The notes beneath the pieces were generated by a model, which worked only from the letters and a program-made list of their open reading frames with translations, was not told the origin of the DNA and did not search any database. Positions 28,360 through 37,596 of a stretch of 64,000 nt of DNA are shown in pieces; position 1 is the stretch's first letter; each line of letters opens with the position of its first letter. The DNA comes from Gimesia chilikensis (GTDB lineage Bacteria; Planctomycetota; Planctomycetia; Planctomycetales; Planctomycetaceae), in the NCBI RefSeq assembly GCF_007744075.1, contig NZ_CP036266.1, positions 3,705,748-3,769,747 of the forward strand, written 5' to 3'. A program made the position numbers and the translations under genes.

Positions 28360-29301
28360 TTACTGGGCTTCGGTAGTCTGTTCTTTCTGAGCGACTTCGG
28401 TCGGATCGACCAGCGTTTCCAGTCGGGTCGAGACCGCCCGCATCGCTCCTTTTCCGTCAAATACGCCTACCTGGGCTTTATCCAGTGAGACATCCTGGGA
28501 AATAATCACACCCCGTTCGATATCCAGCTTAATGGTTCCGGAAGGTGTTTTCTGAATCAGCTGCATGCTCAACTTCGGGTCGTTGAGTCGGGTCATGATT
28601 TTGGTTTTGAAGGTGATCACAGCCAGGCCGTCTTCTACCGATTCCAGCGTAAAAGTACGCCGTACAGGCACTTTTTTGCGCAGAGTCTTGCTGAGGGCCA
28701 CTTCCACATCCAGTTCGTCGTCCCAGGTGCTTCCGACTTTGACCTCTTCTTCAGGCAACGGAATCAGGAAGCCCAGACGACGCGATTTTTCCTGGTCCAG
28801 CTTGCCTGGCGCCTGGGCTTCTTCGAATTTCGCCCCTTCGCCATCGACTTTCAGTTCCTGGATGGAAATCACTTTACCCAGCGGTGAATAGACAATACGT
28901 GACGGCTTGCTGATGTTCGCCCGGATCGGTTTAAACTGCTCCAGATCCTTCTCGGGATTTTGTTCACTGTCGAATGTCGCGGGAGTCGCATCGTCGAACT
29001 GAACCTTCATTTTGACGCGGTCGATACGGGTTTCCAGTGTCCCATTGCCTTCTTCATTCACGGAAATCACACGATAATGCTTCAACGTGTTCGAAGAGTT
29101 AGCGGAGGTCTGAGTGTCCTGGTTGAGCTGAACCGTAATCTTGTTCTCGGTTTCAACCCGGTAATGGACAAACTCGTTCGGAGTGAATTTATAGCGGAGC
29201 GAGTAGCTCTTCGCGTCTTCATCCGCAGCAGAGGTGACAGACAGTGGTGCTGAAAACTGGCTCAGCATGAGGGTCAGTAGACAGAACACAGTAGACCGCA
29301 T
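28360..29301 (-). CDS. Hypothetical secreted protein
   Basis: A 313-residue protein with a signal peptide (MRSTVFCLLTLMLSQF, cleavage near the AADED) if the ATG at 29301 is used; the frame is open to 29385. The mature part has two related halves rich in charged residues, with phrases such as FTPNEFVHYRVETENK and GVIISQDVSLDKAQVG. It resembles the planctomycete DUF6263-like secreted proteins, but that match is uncertain. Confidence 0.6.
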   Translation of the reverse strand: MRSTVFCLLTLMLSQFSAPLSVTSAADEDAKSYSLRYKFTPNEFVHYRVETENKITVQLNQDTQTSANSSNTLKHYRVISVNEEGNGTLETRIDRVKMKVQFDDATPATFDSEQNPEKDLEQFKPIRANISKPSRIVYSPLGKVISIQELKVDGEGAKFEEAQAPGKLDQEKSRRLGFLIPLPEEEVKVGSTWDDELDVEVALSKTLRKKVPVRRTFTLESVEDGLAVITFKTKIMTRLNDPKLSMQLIQKTPSGTIKLDIERGVIISQDVSLDKAQVGVFDGKGAMRAVSTRLETLVDPTEVAQKEQTTEAQ

Positions 29302-29421
29302 CAGGGACTCCTTCCCGGAAAAGTTGGTGGTTTCTCCATAAACTGCGCTGAAAATAGCAGATCTGAATCTGCGTGGGGAGATCAATTTGGGACCGGAACC
29401 GCAGTTTTTTCAGGTATTTAA

Positions 29422-30282
29422 CTATTCTGCTCCATATTTCGGTTGGCCTCCCCAGCCCAGCTTGCGATTCAGACGCGTATAGTAGTTGAAGCCCGGAATC
29501 CGGGCCAGTTTGAATGCCACCGGAGCCCGCTTCAGTTCCAGGCGGTCACCAGAGGCATAGGGAACCTTGATCTGACCATCAATCACCAGCATCGCTCCCT
29601 CTGGTGCATTCGGGGAAGACAGCGAGTACAGCGCGTTTGCATTGTCCACCAGTGGTCGGTTGGTTGGTGTATGCGGACAGATCGGAGTGATCACAAACGC
29701 CTGCAGGTCCTGTTTCAAAATCGGGCCACCCGCCGAAAGACTATGCGCGGTCGAACCCACGGGCGTACTGATGATCAGCCCGTCACCACTGTAAGTCGTC
29801 ACCAGCTCGTTATTCACAGTCAATTCGACATCAATCATCGACATCGCCCCGGCGGAACTGATCACCACCTCGTTGAGTCCCAGGTAGGTATTCACCGATC
29901 CATCCGCCAGATAGTGCTTGCATTCGAACATCAGGTGCTCGACGATCCGATACTTGCGCTCCACGATCTGGGCAAAGTTCTTGCAGAACCCGTCCGGAGT
30001 CAGGTCTGCCAGAAATCCCAGCCGACCCAGGTTCACACCAATCATCGGCAGCTGATTCAGTCCCATCTGGCGACACGCTCGCAGGATCGCACCGTCGCCC
30101 CCCAGAACCACCACCAGGTCAGCTTCGGAATCATCGGGAGTGAAATCTTCGATCACGGAGACCGCTGAGACATAGACCGAAGACTGGGATTGCAGGTATG
30201 CGTGGATCTGATCCCAGGCCGTCTGAATGTGTGCGCTTTGATCCCGCAGGAGGAACATCAAATTTAATGGAGACTCAGACAT
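29422..30282 (-). CDS. nadK: NAD kinase
   Basis: A 286-residue NAD kinase, which phosphorylates NAD to NADP using ATP or polyphosphate. The GGDG motif is at residues 61-64 (VVVLGGDGAILRAC). It is followed by IGVNLGRLGFLADL, the conserved GLNEVVISSA loop and the C-terminal YSGDGLIISTPVGSTAHSLSAGG motif. Length and motif spacing are normal. The gene starts a short distance from the divergent gene at 30491. Confidence 0.93.
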   Translation of the reverse strand: MSESPLNLMFLLRDQSAHIQTAWDQIHAYLQSQSSVYVSAVSVIEDFTPDDSEADLVVVLGGDGAILRACRQMGLNQLPMIGVNLGRLGFLADLTPDGFCKNFAQIVERKYRIVEHLMFECKHYLADGSVNTYLGLNEVVISSAGAMSMIDVELTVNNELVTTYSGDGLIISTPVGSTAHSLSAGGPILKQDLQAFVITPICPHTPTNRPLVDNANALYSLSSPNAPEGAMLVIDGQIKVPYASGDRLELKRAPVAFKLARIPGFNYYTRLNRKLGWGGQPKYGAE

Positions 30283-30490
30283 ATTTTACTTTCGGCACAA
30301 ATTCAGCGTTGGTTAAACTCAGCGATGTGTCAGGCATTATACGCTTAAGGTAGCTCGTATCCAATGTCACACCTCCCTTCCCGGGACAGGTTCCCCTAAA
30401 TCCCCCTGTGGCAACTGTGAATCTTCCGGCCAATCCGCTACGATTGAGCATTCGAACCGAACAGAGACCGTTAGCAAAATTCAGAGTATC

Positions 30491-31144
30491 ATGAACTACT
30501 TTGCCCATGGAATGCGATTCGTCGATCGCCCCTATTTCCTGGCAGGAACCGCCCTGCCCGATCTCCTCTCCGTGGTGGATCGTCGCGTCCGTCTGCGGAT
30601 GAAAAACGTCGCCCCGTTTGTCGCAGAGACTGACAGCATCCAGGCCGAACTCGCCTCTGGCATCAAGCAGCATCTCGACGACGACCACTGGTTTCACTCC
30701 ACGCAGGGCTTCCTCGAAATCACCACCGATCTCTCGCTGCTGTTCCGCGAACTCTTTCAAAATGACGATTCCGCTCGCGTCGGTTTCCTCGGTCACATTA
30801 CTACCGAACTCCTGCTCGATGCTGTCCTCATCGAGCAGAACCCCGGCCTGATCGACCGCTACTACGATGCGTTTCTGGAGATCGATCCCTTCGTGACACA
30901 ACAGGCCACGAATCGCATGACAACCCGCGAAACCGATCAACTCCGGGCCTGGCTGGTGCTGTTCCATAAAGAAGCTTTCTTAAGAGATTACCCGGATCCA
31001 CAAAGAATGCACTTACGCTTGAATCAGGTCATGAAACGGGTCAAACTACAACCGTTACCGGAAGGTACGATCTCAGTTCTCAAAACAGGTCGGGAAATCG
31101 TAGAAAAGCGTCTCGACGATTTATTGCCGCCTGAGCATTTTTAA
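30491..31144 (+). CDS. Hypothetical protein, AcpH/phosphodiesterase-like
   Basis: A 217-residue, mainly helical protein. The N-terminus MNYFAHGMRFVDRPYFLAGTALPD resembles the start of ACP phosphodiesterase (AcpH) and related HD-like metal hydrolases, which begin MNfLAH and carry an early LPD. Histidines and acidic residues continue in DDDHWFHST and GHITTELLLD. The family link is weak and function is unproven. It precedes the sugar epimerase gene by 26 bp on the same strand. Confidence 0.5.
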   Translation: MNYFAHGMRFVDRPYFLAGTALPDLLSVVDRRVRLRMKNVAPFVAETDSIQAELASGIKQHLDDDHWFHSTQGFLEITTDLSLLFRELFQNDDSARVGFLGHITTELLLDAVLIEQNPGLIDRYYDAFLEIDPFVTQQATNRMTTRETDQLRAWLVLFHKEAFLRDYPDPQRMHLRLNQVMKRVKLQPLPEGTISVLKTGREIVEKRLDDLLPPEHF

Positions 31145-31170
31145 TCTCCAGTGATTGAAAGATAACAACA

Positions 31171-32013
31171 ATGAAGTACGGCTTAAACATGCTGCTGTGG
31201 ACCTCCGATGTGAATGAGTCCCATTTCGGACTGCTCGAGCAGATCAAAGGCTGGGGCTATGATGGCGTCGAGCTGCCTGTCTTTGAGGCGGATGAGAAAA
31301 AATTCGCTCAGGTCGGAAACAAACTGGAAGAACTCGGTCTGGGCCGCACCGCTGTCACCGTCTGCACGCCGGATGAGAACCCGATCTCCAGCGATCCCGC
31401 CATCCGCGAAGCTGGCCTGAATCGTCTCAAACGCATGATCGATATGTGTGCCGCTTCCGGTGCCACTCACCTCTGTGGCCCCATTCACTCTGCACTCGGC
31501 GAATTCTCGGGCTCCGGTCGCACACCTGACGAATGGAAGTACGGCCAGGAAATCCTCGCCCAGGCCGCCGACCACGCCCAGGCCAACAACGTAATCCTGG
31601 TCTGTGAATACCTCAACCGCTTTGAATGTTACTTCCTCAATACGGCGGAAGACTGTTCTCAGTTCACCCGTGAAGTCAATCATCCGAACCTGAAGATGAT
31701 GTATGACTCCTTCCATGCCAACATCGAAGAGAAAAGTATCACCGAAGCCGTCAAAGTCTGTGCCGATCAGATGGTCCACGTGCACATCTCCGAAAACGAT
31801 CGCTCCACCCCCGGCGAGGGGGGCGTCAACTGGGATGAAACCTTCGCTGCACTCAAAGAAATCAACTACGACGGCTGGTTCACCATCGAAGCCTTCGGTC
31901 TGGCTCTGCCCGACTTGGCCGCTGCCACCCGCATCTGGCGGAAGATGTTCCCCACCGAAGAACATCTGGCAACCAAGGGCCTCGAATTCATGAAGACCCG
32001 CTGGGAAGGCTGA
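31171..32013 (+). CDS. Sugar epimerase/isomerase, D-tagatose 3-epimerase-like TIM barrel
   Basis: A 280-residue xylose-isomerase-like barrel. The metal-binding residues of the D-tagatose/D-psicose 3-epimerase group can all be placed: Glu146 in VCEYLNRFE, Asp179 in MYDSFHANIEE, His205 in HVHISENDRSTPGEG and Glu240 in FTIEAFG. These enzymes invert C3 of ketohexoses with Mn or Co. The exact substrate cannot be read from sequence. A good terminator follows. Confidence 0.85.
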   Translation: MKYGLNMLLWTSDVNESHFGLLEQIKGWGYDGVELPVFEADEKKFAQVGNKLEELGLGRTAVTVCTPDENPISSDPAIREAGLNRLKRMIDMCAASGATHLCGPIHSALGEFSGSGRTPDEWKYGQEILAQAADHAQANNVILVCEYLNRFECYFLNTAEDCSQFTREVNHPNLKMMYDSFHANIEEKSITEAVKVCADQMVHVHISENDRSTPGEGGVNWDETFAALKEINYDGWFTIEAFGLALPDLAAATRIWRKMFPTEEHLATKGLEFMKTRWEG

Positions 32014-32036
32014 GCCCGCCCCGACAATATGCTCAC

Positions 32037-32072
32037 AGAGAGTGGACCGTATCTCAGGTTCACTCTCTTTTA
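32037..32072 (+). terminator. Intrinsic terminator of the epimerase gene
   Basis: AGAGAGTGGACC (32037-32048) pairs with GGTTCACTCTCT (32057-32068) over an 8-nt loop with one G-T pair, followed by TTTTATT. It lies 24 bp after the stop codon. Confidence 0.8.
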
Positions 32073-32558
32073 TTATGCGCCGCATTCACAGACACCTTCC
32101 CGTTGTTTCCCTGTAAAAAATATCTCTACTTCCCTGTTTTTACCTGTCTCGTTCAGTGCACAGGACTGCATAGACTGACCTTGATCCCCGCTTTCCGAAT
32201 CGTAAAGTATCGCAATTGTGCTTCGCGCGCGAGGCGGACAATGCGTGCACTGGAAAACCGGAACAAGCGACTCATCAGCACCTGAATCGCCGTCGATTTT
32301 CACCCCCTCTGCACCGGAACATCCGCCACCGGTTCCCGTTGTCTCGTCAAATTTCAAATCATTTCGGAGCATATTCAAAGCAACTCGCGGCACACTCACT
32401 GCACATTCAGCAGGTTTGATAGTCATTTCAAAAGTCAAAACCCCTTGACCTCCCCACGCCCTTCCACAAAATACGAAGCCATGACAAACAACAACTCCAG
32501 TTATTAGATATACGATCTACGAACCTGCCAGCAGCATCTCACACAAATCATCGGGTAA

Positions 32559-32597
32559 CCCCGAATGCAATTCGGGGCGAGCAACGCGAGCAGGAAA
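32559..32597 (+). repeat. Palindromic dispersed element, copy A
   Basis: A 19-bp palindrome (CCCCGAATGCAATTCGGGG) is followed by two CGAGC units 3-4 bp apart and AGGAAA. Copy B at 44616-44654 has the same length and layout, 12 kb away. The outer base pair changes from C-G here to G-C in copy B, preserving the stem. Confidence 0.75.
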
Positions 32598-32800
32598 CGG
32601 TCAGGAGAAAACTGCCGTCCAGAAAACCACCGCGCAGCAAGGAACCACGACAATAGCAATGAATCGTAAGCAGCGGCGCGAGCCACACCAGATAAAAACC
32701 GGGCAGCACTGAACTGTCCCCTGGTGTAGGGGCATAGAGAGCAGCAAAGCCAAATTAGCCGCAGGGTGTTAGCCCCGGTCAGGCGTTTTGGGAAAGACTC

Positions 32801-33238
32801 TCATTCGCACTCATGCTGTGAAAAACCGTTGGGAGTCTTGGCTTTGATGTTCAGTTTTAATAGCCCCTTTGCTGTAGACAGCTCTACTATGTTGCCGATT
32901 CGGACGGCTTTGATTTCTTCAATAAATCTTGCCAGATGTTCCAGGCACTGTTCGACATCCGAGACAGGCTGCCCCGCGTCGACCAGCTTTGCAAACAGAT
33001 CATTCTCATTCACGAGTTGACTTGTCAGCACCACCATTCCGTATCGCCTGATCTTTCCCGATTTGATCCCCAGTAATTCAAAATCCGCTTCTGTAGTCGG
33101 GATGGGGACTAAAAAATCACTCGATCTTTGCTGGGGGAACTGGGGATCAAAGGCCACCAGCACTTTTTTGGATTCCACCATCTCTCTGGGCTCCTTGAGA
33201 CGTTTGTTTTTCGGGGCGTTGGCAGGATGATCCGTCAT
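32801..33238 (-). CDS. Hypothetical protein
   Basis: A 145-residue soluble protein. The N-terminal 25 residues are basic and polar; the middle has KKVLVAFDPQFPQQ and a hydrophobic core around IRRYGMVVLTSQLV. A helix is likely around DVEQCLEHLARFIEEIK. No signal peptide or known motif. It stands alone between a long gene-free stretch and the TauE-like permease. Confidence 0.5.
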   Translation of the reverse strand: MTDHPANAPKNKRLKEPREMVESKKVLVAFDPQFPQQRSSDFLVPIPTTEADFELLGIKSGKIRRYGMVVLTSQLVNENDLFAKLVDAGQPVSDVEQCLEHLARFIEEIKAVRIGNIVELSTAKGLLKLNIKAKTPNGFSQHECE

Positions 33239-33384
33239 GGATGTTAGAGAATGATTGTCATTGGGGCCATGTCGGTATTTCGTTTATCGCTGATCGGCGA
33301 CAATATATCTGATTGATCTTTCAAAGTGATTACAAAGATTATTTCAGTCTCGGCAAAGCCTGGCTCATCAGTTATGCAGCCAGT

Positions 33385-34461
33385 TCACTCCCCCCGCTCA
33401 TCCCCCACCAGTTCCACCGGCGGCAATCCCGCAGCCAGGCCCGGATGATCCAGGGATGACTCCCCGCGACCGCACCGGTACAGAACATGAAACAGGGCAT
33501 TCATTGCCAGGACGCTCCCCAGTGCCGCCAGCAGGGCCACTCCGGTCACCCGTTCATGCATGATCGTCCACACGAACTGCACGATACACAGCAACGACAC
33601 CAGCAGCAGCGTCGGCGTGCGGGAAATCAGGTTCACCACCAGTGCACCAAAGGGTGCTCCCAGGGCGACAATCGGGGCTGCGGCCAGCCAGTTGGCATAC
33701 ACTTCCGGATCCATGTGATACAGACCGGGGTGGAACCGTGACAGCAGCAGGTTCGAAAAGATACCCACAACCGACGTAAACGCCATGAGCAGCACCGAGG
33801 TCGGAATCGCCACCTTAAGATCGGCCCGGTACAGCAGCACCAGCGTCGCATAGACCATCATGTCAATCCCCACGCCGGTAATCGAGGCGACGATGCCGCC
33901 TGTAAAACCGACGGTCAGTCCCAGTTGAGTATCGTAGCACCGCCAGCGGTCACTGACTCCCTCGGCGGCTACCAGTTCCTTCAGCTTCACCAGGTGCATA
34001 ATCCCGAAACTGCACCAGACCACCGCGAACGTCAGCTTGACCCACAGGTCCGGAACAAAGGGGGCGATCAAAGCAGCACCCAGGGGTGTTCCCACCAGGG
34101 CACCTGCCAGCGCCGGTTTCAGCAGTCCCCAGTCGAGCGGCCGTCGCGCCGAGAGAATATAAATGCTGGCCGAAACCATCCCCACCGACTGGACAGCCAG
34201 ACCAAAGTTGCGTCCCAGGGAACCGGGCATATCAAAAAACAGGACCAGTACCGGAAAACCGACAGTGCCGCCCCCCATCGGGGTCGAACCGGCGATATAA
34301 GAACCCAGTGCCATGGAAACGGCGATCGGCCAGTGAGCACGCAGCGTATCCCAGCCATCAGTCAGCAGAACAACCGTCAGCCAGACTGCATAAAACAGGA
34401 CCAGCCACAAACAGAACGGCCACAGTTGGCGTAACGGAGAAGCGGAACTCTGACCTTTCAT
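33385..34461 (-). CDS. TauE/SafE-family (DUF81) permease
   Basis: A 358-residue membrane protein with about eight to nine helices and the two-repeat layout of the TauE/SafE family, which exports sulfite, sulfoacetate or other anions. Typical phrases are AGSTPMGGGTVGFPVLVLFF in the first half and TVGFTGGIVASITGVGIDMMVY in the second. The gene is followed upstream, on the same strand, by the MarR-type regulator, which may control it. Confidence 0.82.
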   Translation of the reverse strand: MKGQSSASPLRQLWPFCLWLVLFYAVWLTVVLLTDGWDTLRAHWPIAVSMALGSYIAGSTPMGGGTVGFPVLVLFFDMPGSLGRNFGLAVQSVGMVSASIYILSARRPLDWGLLKPALAGALVGTPLGAALIAPFVPDLWVKLTFAVVWCSFGIMHLVKLKELVAAEGVSDRWRCYDTQLGLTVGFTGGIVASITGVGIDMMVYATLVLLYRADLKVAIPTSVLLMAFTSVVGIFSNLLLSRFHPGLYHMDPEVYANWLAAAPIVALGAPFGALVVNLISRTPTLLLVSLLCIVQFVWTIMHERVTGVALLAALGSVLAMNALFHVLYRCGRGESSLDHPGLAAGLPPVELVGDERGE

Positions 34462-34516
34462 CTGGCTGTCTCATACAAACTTGATCTGACTGGCAGGCCC
34501 CAGCCGGCAGGTAATA

Positions 34517-35017
34517 CTACAGTGAATCCAGCCAGTCGCAACTGGCATCCTCATGCGGCGCACGTGCTTTCTGGAGCAGCCGAATCAGCCGTTGCTGTTC
34601 GCTGTCACTCAGGTGCCCCAGCTGTTGCCCGTGCATCTGCACCACCGCTTTCTCCATCCGTTTGAGCAATGCTTCGCCCTCCTCCGTAATGGCTACCTCC
34701 ACCACGCGGCGGTTCTCGGGTAACCGGCTGCGCTGCACCAGGCCCCGTTTCTCAAGGCGGTCCAGCATGCGGGTGGTATCCGGACAGCGTGAGATCAGCC
34801 GGCGGCCCAGCTCCATGGTCTGTACTGTTTCGGGGGCTGCCATCTGTAACAGCCGCAAAACGTTGTACTGCTGCGGTGAAAGTTCAAATTGGACAAACAG
34901 CGACTCTTCCAGCACCTTCAGGCAGTCATAGGTCCGCCAGAGCTGCAGGAAGACTTCTTGTTCCGGTGAGTCAAAGCTCACACGCTGCGATTCGGTTTGG
35001 GTGGCTCGTGGATTCAT
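34517..35017 (-). CDS. MarR-family transcriptional regulator
   Basis: A 166-residue winged-helix regulator when started at the ATG at 35017; an upstream ATG at 35044 would leave only 3 bp to the putative operator. MarR landmarks are YNVLRLLQMAAPETVQTMELGRRL, the recognition helix region SRCPDTTRMLDRLEKRGLVQR and the wing EITEEGEALLKRM. MarR proteins sense small aromatic or oxidising compounds. It shares strand and spacing (55 bp) with the TauE-like permease, a plausible target. Confidence 0.85.
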   Translation of the reverse strand: MNPRATQTESQRVSFDSPEQEVFLQLWRTYDCLKVLEESLFVQFELSPQQYNVLRLLQMAAPETVQTMELGRRLISRCPDTTRMLDRLEKRGLVQRSRLPENRRVVEVAITEEGEALLKRMEKAVVQMHGQQLGHLSDSEQQRLIRLLQKARAPHEDASCDWLDSL

Positions 35018-35047
35018 AATCTGAAATAATGCGCGTTCCAACAATAG

Positions 35048-35073
35048 TTGTCAAGACAAATGTTGTCGCAACA
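35048..35073. promoter_or_regulatory. Probable MarR operator (two inverted repeats)
   Basis: TTGTCAAGACAA (35048-35059) is a perfect inverted repeat and is followed by TGTTGTCGCAACA (35061-35073), a second dyad. They lie 31-56 bp upstream of the ATG chosen for the MarR gene, in the spot where autoregulatory sites usually sit. Binding is inferred from position and symmetry. Confidence 0.55.
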
Positions 35074-35170
35074 GGGTTTCCGAGGGGACTCTCAGGAAGC
35101 AGCCGTACCTGCGCCCAATGATCGCTACGTGGTTCCGGTATCCCGACCCATCAGGGGAACACGCTACGGA

Positions 35171-35827
35171 TCAGGAAATATTAGCGATCTGATCCAGAAT
35201 TTTGTCTTCGCCGGCGACCAGCAGCGTATCCGTGTCATTCAACAGCTTGTCCGGGTCGGGCGAGGCGATGATCTTATCCGTCAGAATATCGTGGACGGCG
35301 ACGATGGTAATATCGTATTCCTGCCGCAGCTTGAGTTCACGGATCGATTTCCCCATCCAGTCGTTGGGCACACCCATCTCCTGCAGGCTGAAGCCTTTCC
35401 CCAGTTTGACGTAGTTCAGAAGTGCGGAGCCGGTCATGCGGGTTGCCAGGCTGATCGCGGAATCACGTTCCGGAAAGACGATATCGGTCACGCCGATGCG
35501 GTCCATCACGCGGGCATGATCATTCGACACGACTTTAACATAGATGTCCTTGATTTTCAGATCGTGCAGCGCCATCGTGGCCAGGATGCTGGCGGTAATG
35601 TCATCTCCGGTCGACACGATCGCCGCGTCCGCCTCTTTGGCACTGATGCGCACCAGCGTATCGAAGTCGGTTCCATCGCCGACCACCGCGTGCGAAATCA
35701 GCGACGCCAGCCGGTCGACCAGCGTTTCATTGAGATCGATGGCGATCACGTCATGCCCCCCTTCATAGAGGGTGCGTGCCACGGAGAATCCGAAGTTACC
35801 CAGTCCGATGACCACAAAACGTTTCAT
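35171..35827 (-). CDS. ktrA: KtrA/TrkA-type potassium uptake regulator (RCK)
   Basis: A 218-residue cytoplasmic gating protein. The RCK-N Rossmann fold begins with [15 protein letters not shown] (GxGxxG) and binds NAD/ATP; the RCK-C domain (about residues 135-215) has [17 protein letters not shown] and [12 protein letters not shown]. It opens or closes the membrane subunit encoded just upstream on the same strand (47 bp apart). In Gram-positive species the RCK-C domain binds c-di-AMP and is inhibited by it. A c-di-AMP synthase gene lies at 27070-27999. Confidence 0.9.
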   Translation of the reverse strand: MKRFVVIGLGNFGFSVARTLYEGGHDVIAIDLNETLVDRLASLISHAVVGDGTDFDTLVRISAKEADAAIVSTGDDITASILATMALHDLKIKDIYVKVVSNDHARVMDRIGVTDIVFPERDSAISLATRMTGSALLNYVKLGKGFSLQEMGVPNDWMGKSIRELKLRQEYDITIVAVHDILTDKIIASPDPDKLLNDTDTLLVAGEDKILDQIANIS

Positions 35828-35874
35828 GGCAAAACCCTGCTCTTTATATTCAGTTCACAAATGAGATACGATCA

Positions 35875-37317
35875 CTAACCCACGATGACATCTTCGTAGG
35901 CCAGTCGGAATTTACTGCGATGTGCCAGGCGCACAATCAACGCGGATGCGATCACCAGAGGCCCGGTGCGCCCCGCAAACATTAAAAATATCAGCACCCA
36001 CCGCGAAGGTAACGACAGCGAATCAGTCAAACCCATCGAAAGCCCCACGGTATTGAACGCACTGATCGTTTCAAACAGCCGCACCAGGAACCGCTGCTCG
36101 TATCCATGGAAATCACCAATCGACGACATCAGGAAGACCCCCGTCACGACCACCGATGTGGAGATCACAAATAAGCCGGTGCCCCGCTGAATGGTTTCAT
36201 CCGGAATCGAGCGACTGGCGAATGTGGTTGTCGTCTGCGAACGCAGTTTGGACCACGCCAGCAGTCCCAGCAGCGCGAAGGTGGTCGTTTTCAACCCACC
36301 GGCCGTCGAACTGGGGGAGCCGCCAATCATCATCAGGATCATCGTCAACAGGTTCGTACTGTCGGTCGCCTGCTCGTAGTCGATTGAGTTGAACCCCGCT
36401 GTCCGGGGCGTGACGCTCAGAAACAGAGAGTTGGTCAGCTTATCTGACAGTGACATCTCGGCCAGCAGACCGTTCCATTCAAAGCCGGCAAACAACAGCC
36501 AGCCGCCGAGTATCAGAATGAAGGAGGTCCACAAGACCAGCTGACTGTGCACGGACAGGCGCTTGATCCGGGGCAGCGACTGCTGACGTTGGGCAAACCG
36601 CAGGTTCAGTTCCTGCATTGTTACGAAGCCCAGCCCGCCCAGAATGATCAGGACCGAAATCACCAGCAGTGTTCCGGGAGAATCCTGATAGTTGATCAGC
36701 GAATTGCTGTTCGTCGAGAAGCCCGCATTACAGAAGGCACTCACGGAATGGAACACTGCAGGCCAGGCAGCCCCCTTCCAGCCCAGGCGGGGCACCCACA
36801 TACAATACAGAAAGAATGCTCCGGCAGCTTCAATCAGAAAAGTAAATTTCAGAATGTTAGTGATCAGCAGCCGCGCTGAGACCTGCGGGATCAGTTTGCG
36901 GGAATCCGCGGTCACCGATTCCAGGTTCAGCGAGATTTTTCTCCCCAGCGCGGTGATGATCACACTGGTCAGAATCAGCATCCCCAGACCACCCAGCTGA
37001 ATCAGCAGCAGGATCAGCGCCTGGCCCCGCAGGGTGAAGTACGTAGCCGTATCGACGACAATCAGTCCCGTCACACAGACGGCACTGGTGGACGTAAAGA
37101 TTGCATCGGTCCAGTTCAGGGGCTCTCCCTGGTAGATGCCCGGCAGGAATTTCAGCCCGAGGGATCCCAGGATGATGAGTGCGATAAAGGAACTGAGAAA
37201 GAGTTCCGCGGGGGCCAGCCACCGATTGGGAGTCAGAGCGTGACGCACGCCTGACCCTTGATACCGGGAGACTGAAGAACCGTCCGGCCGGGTTGATTTT
37301 TTTGTGATCACTGTCAA
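35875..37317 (-). CDS. ktrB: KtrB/TrkH-family potassium uptake membrane subunit
   Basis: A 480-residue membrane protein with the four M1-P-M2 repeats of TrkH/KtrB channels. P-loop filters are recognisable around [44 protein letters not shown] and [14 protein letters not shown], with the expected glycine in each. It imports K+ (probably with Na+) under control of the adjacent KtrA. The order ktrB-ktrA on one strand supports an operon. A 279-bp divergent region separates it from the antiporter gene. Confidence 0.92.
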   Translation of the reverse strand: MTVITKKSTRPDGSSVSRYQGSGVRHALTPNRWLAPAELFLSSFIALIILGSLGLKFLPGIYQGEPLNWTDAIFTSTSAVCVTGLIVVDTATYFTLRGQALILLLIQLGGLGMLILTSVIITALGRKISLNLESVTADSRKLIPQVSARLLITNILKFTFLIEAAGAFFLYCMWVPRLGWKGAAWPAVFHSVSAFCNAGFSTNSNSLINYQDSPGTLLVISVLIILGGLGFVTMQELNLRFAQRQQSLPRIKRLSVHSQLVLWTSFILILGGWLLFAGFEWNGLLAEMSLSDKLTNSLFLSVTPRTAGFNSIDYEQATDSTNLLTMILMMIGGSPSSTAGGLKTTTFALLGLLAWSKLRSQTTTTFASRSIPDETIQRGTGLFVISTSVVVTGVFLMSSIGDFHGYEQRFLVRLFETISAFNTVGLSMGLTDSLSLPSRWVLIFLMFAGRTGPLVIASALIVRLAHRSKFRLAYEDVIVG

Positions 37318-37596
37318 TACACCCGAGGGGTGTCCTGGACTTTCGCAGCAGATAAACTCAAAGTTGATTGCACATGCTGTTTTTCACACTCGCTGAGCAC
37401 TTGTTGAAAAACATTCCCCCTATTGTCCGTTTCCCGCATGCTTTCGCAAATGTGCCCCGCGCGATCCTCACATATTTTCCATTATTTTTTTCTGAACGCC
37501 ACATCCTCTGGAAAATCCACGGCAGATTGGTTAGAACCAGACTCCCGACCCCTCTAATACCACAGTCAAGAGCTAAGGATTTATACAGGCCCGATC

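Larger units (their letters stand above)
32014..32800. other. 787-bp gene-free stretch with repeat-like elements
   Basis: No convincing gene is seen. The left part holds the terminator of the epimerase gene (32037-32072). The middle holds palindromic element A (32559-32597). Near the right end (about 32748-32780) is a phrase with GCCGCAGGGTG and AGCCCCGG that resembles GC-rich palindromes found dispersed in planctomycete genomes; only one copy is in this window. A minus-strand gene begins at 33238. Confidence 0.5.
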
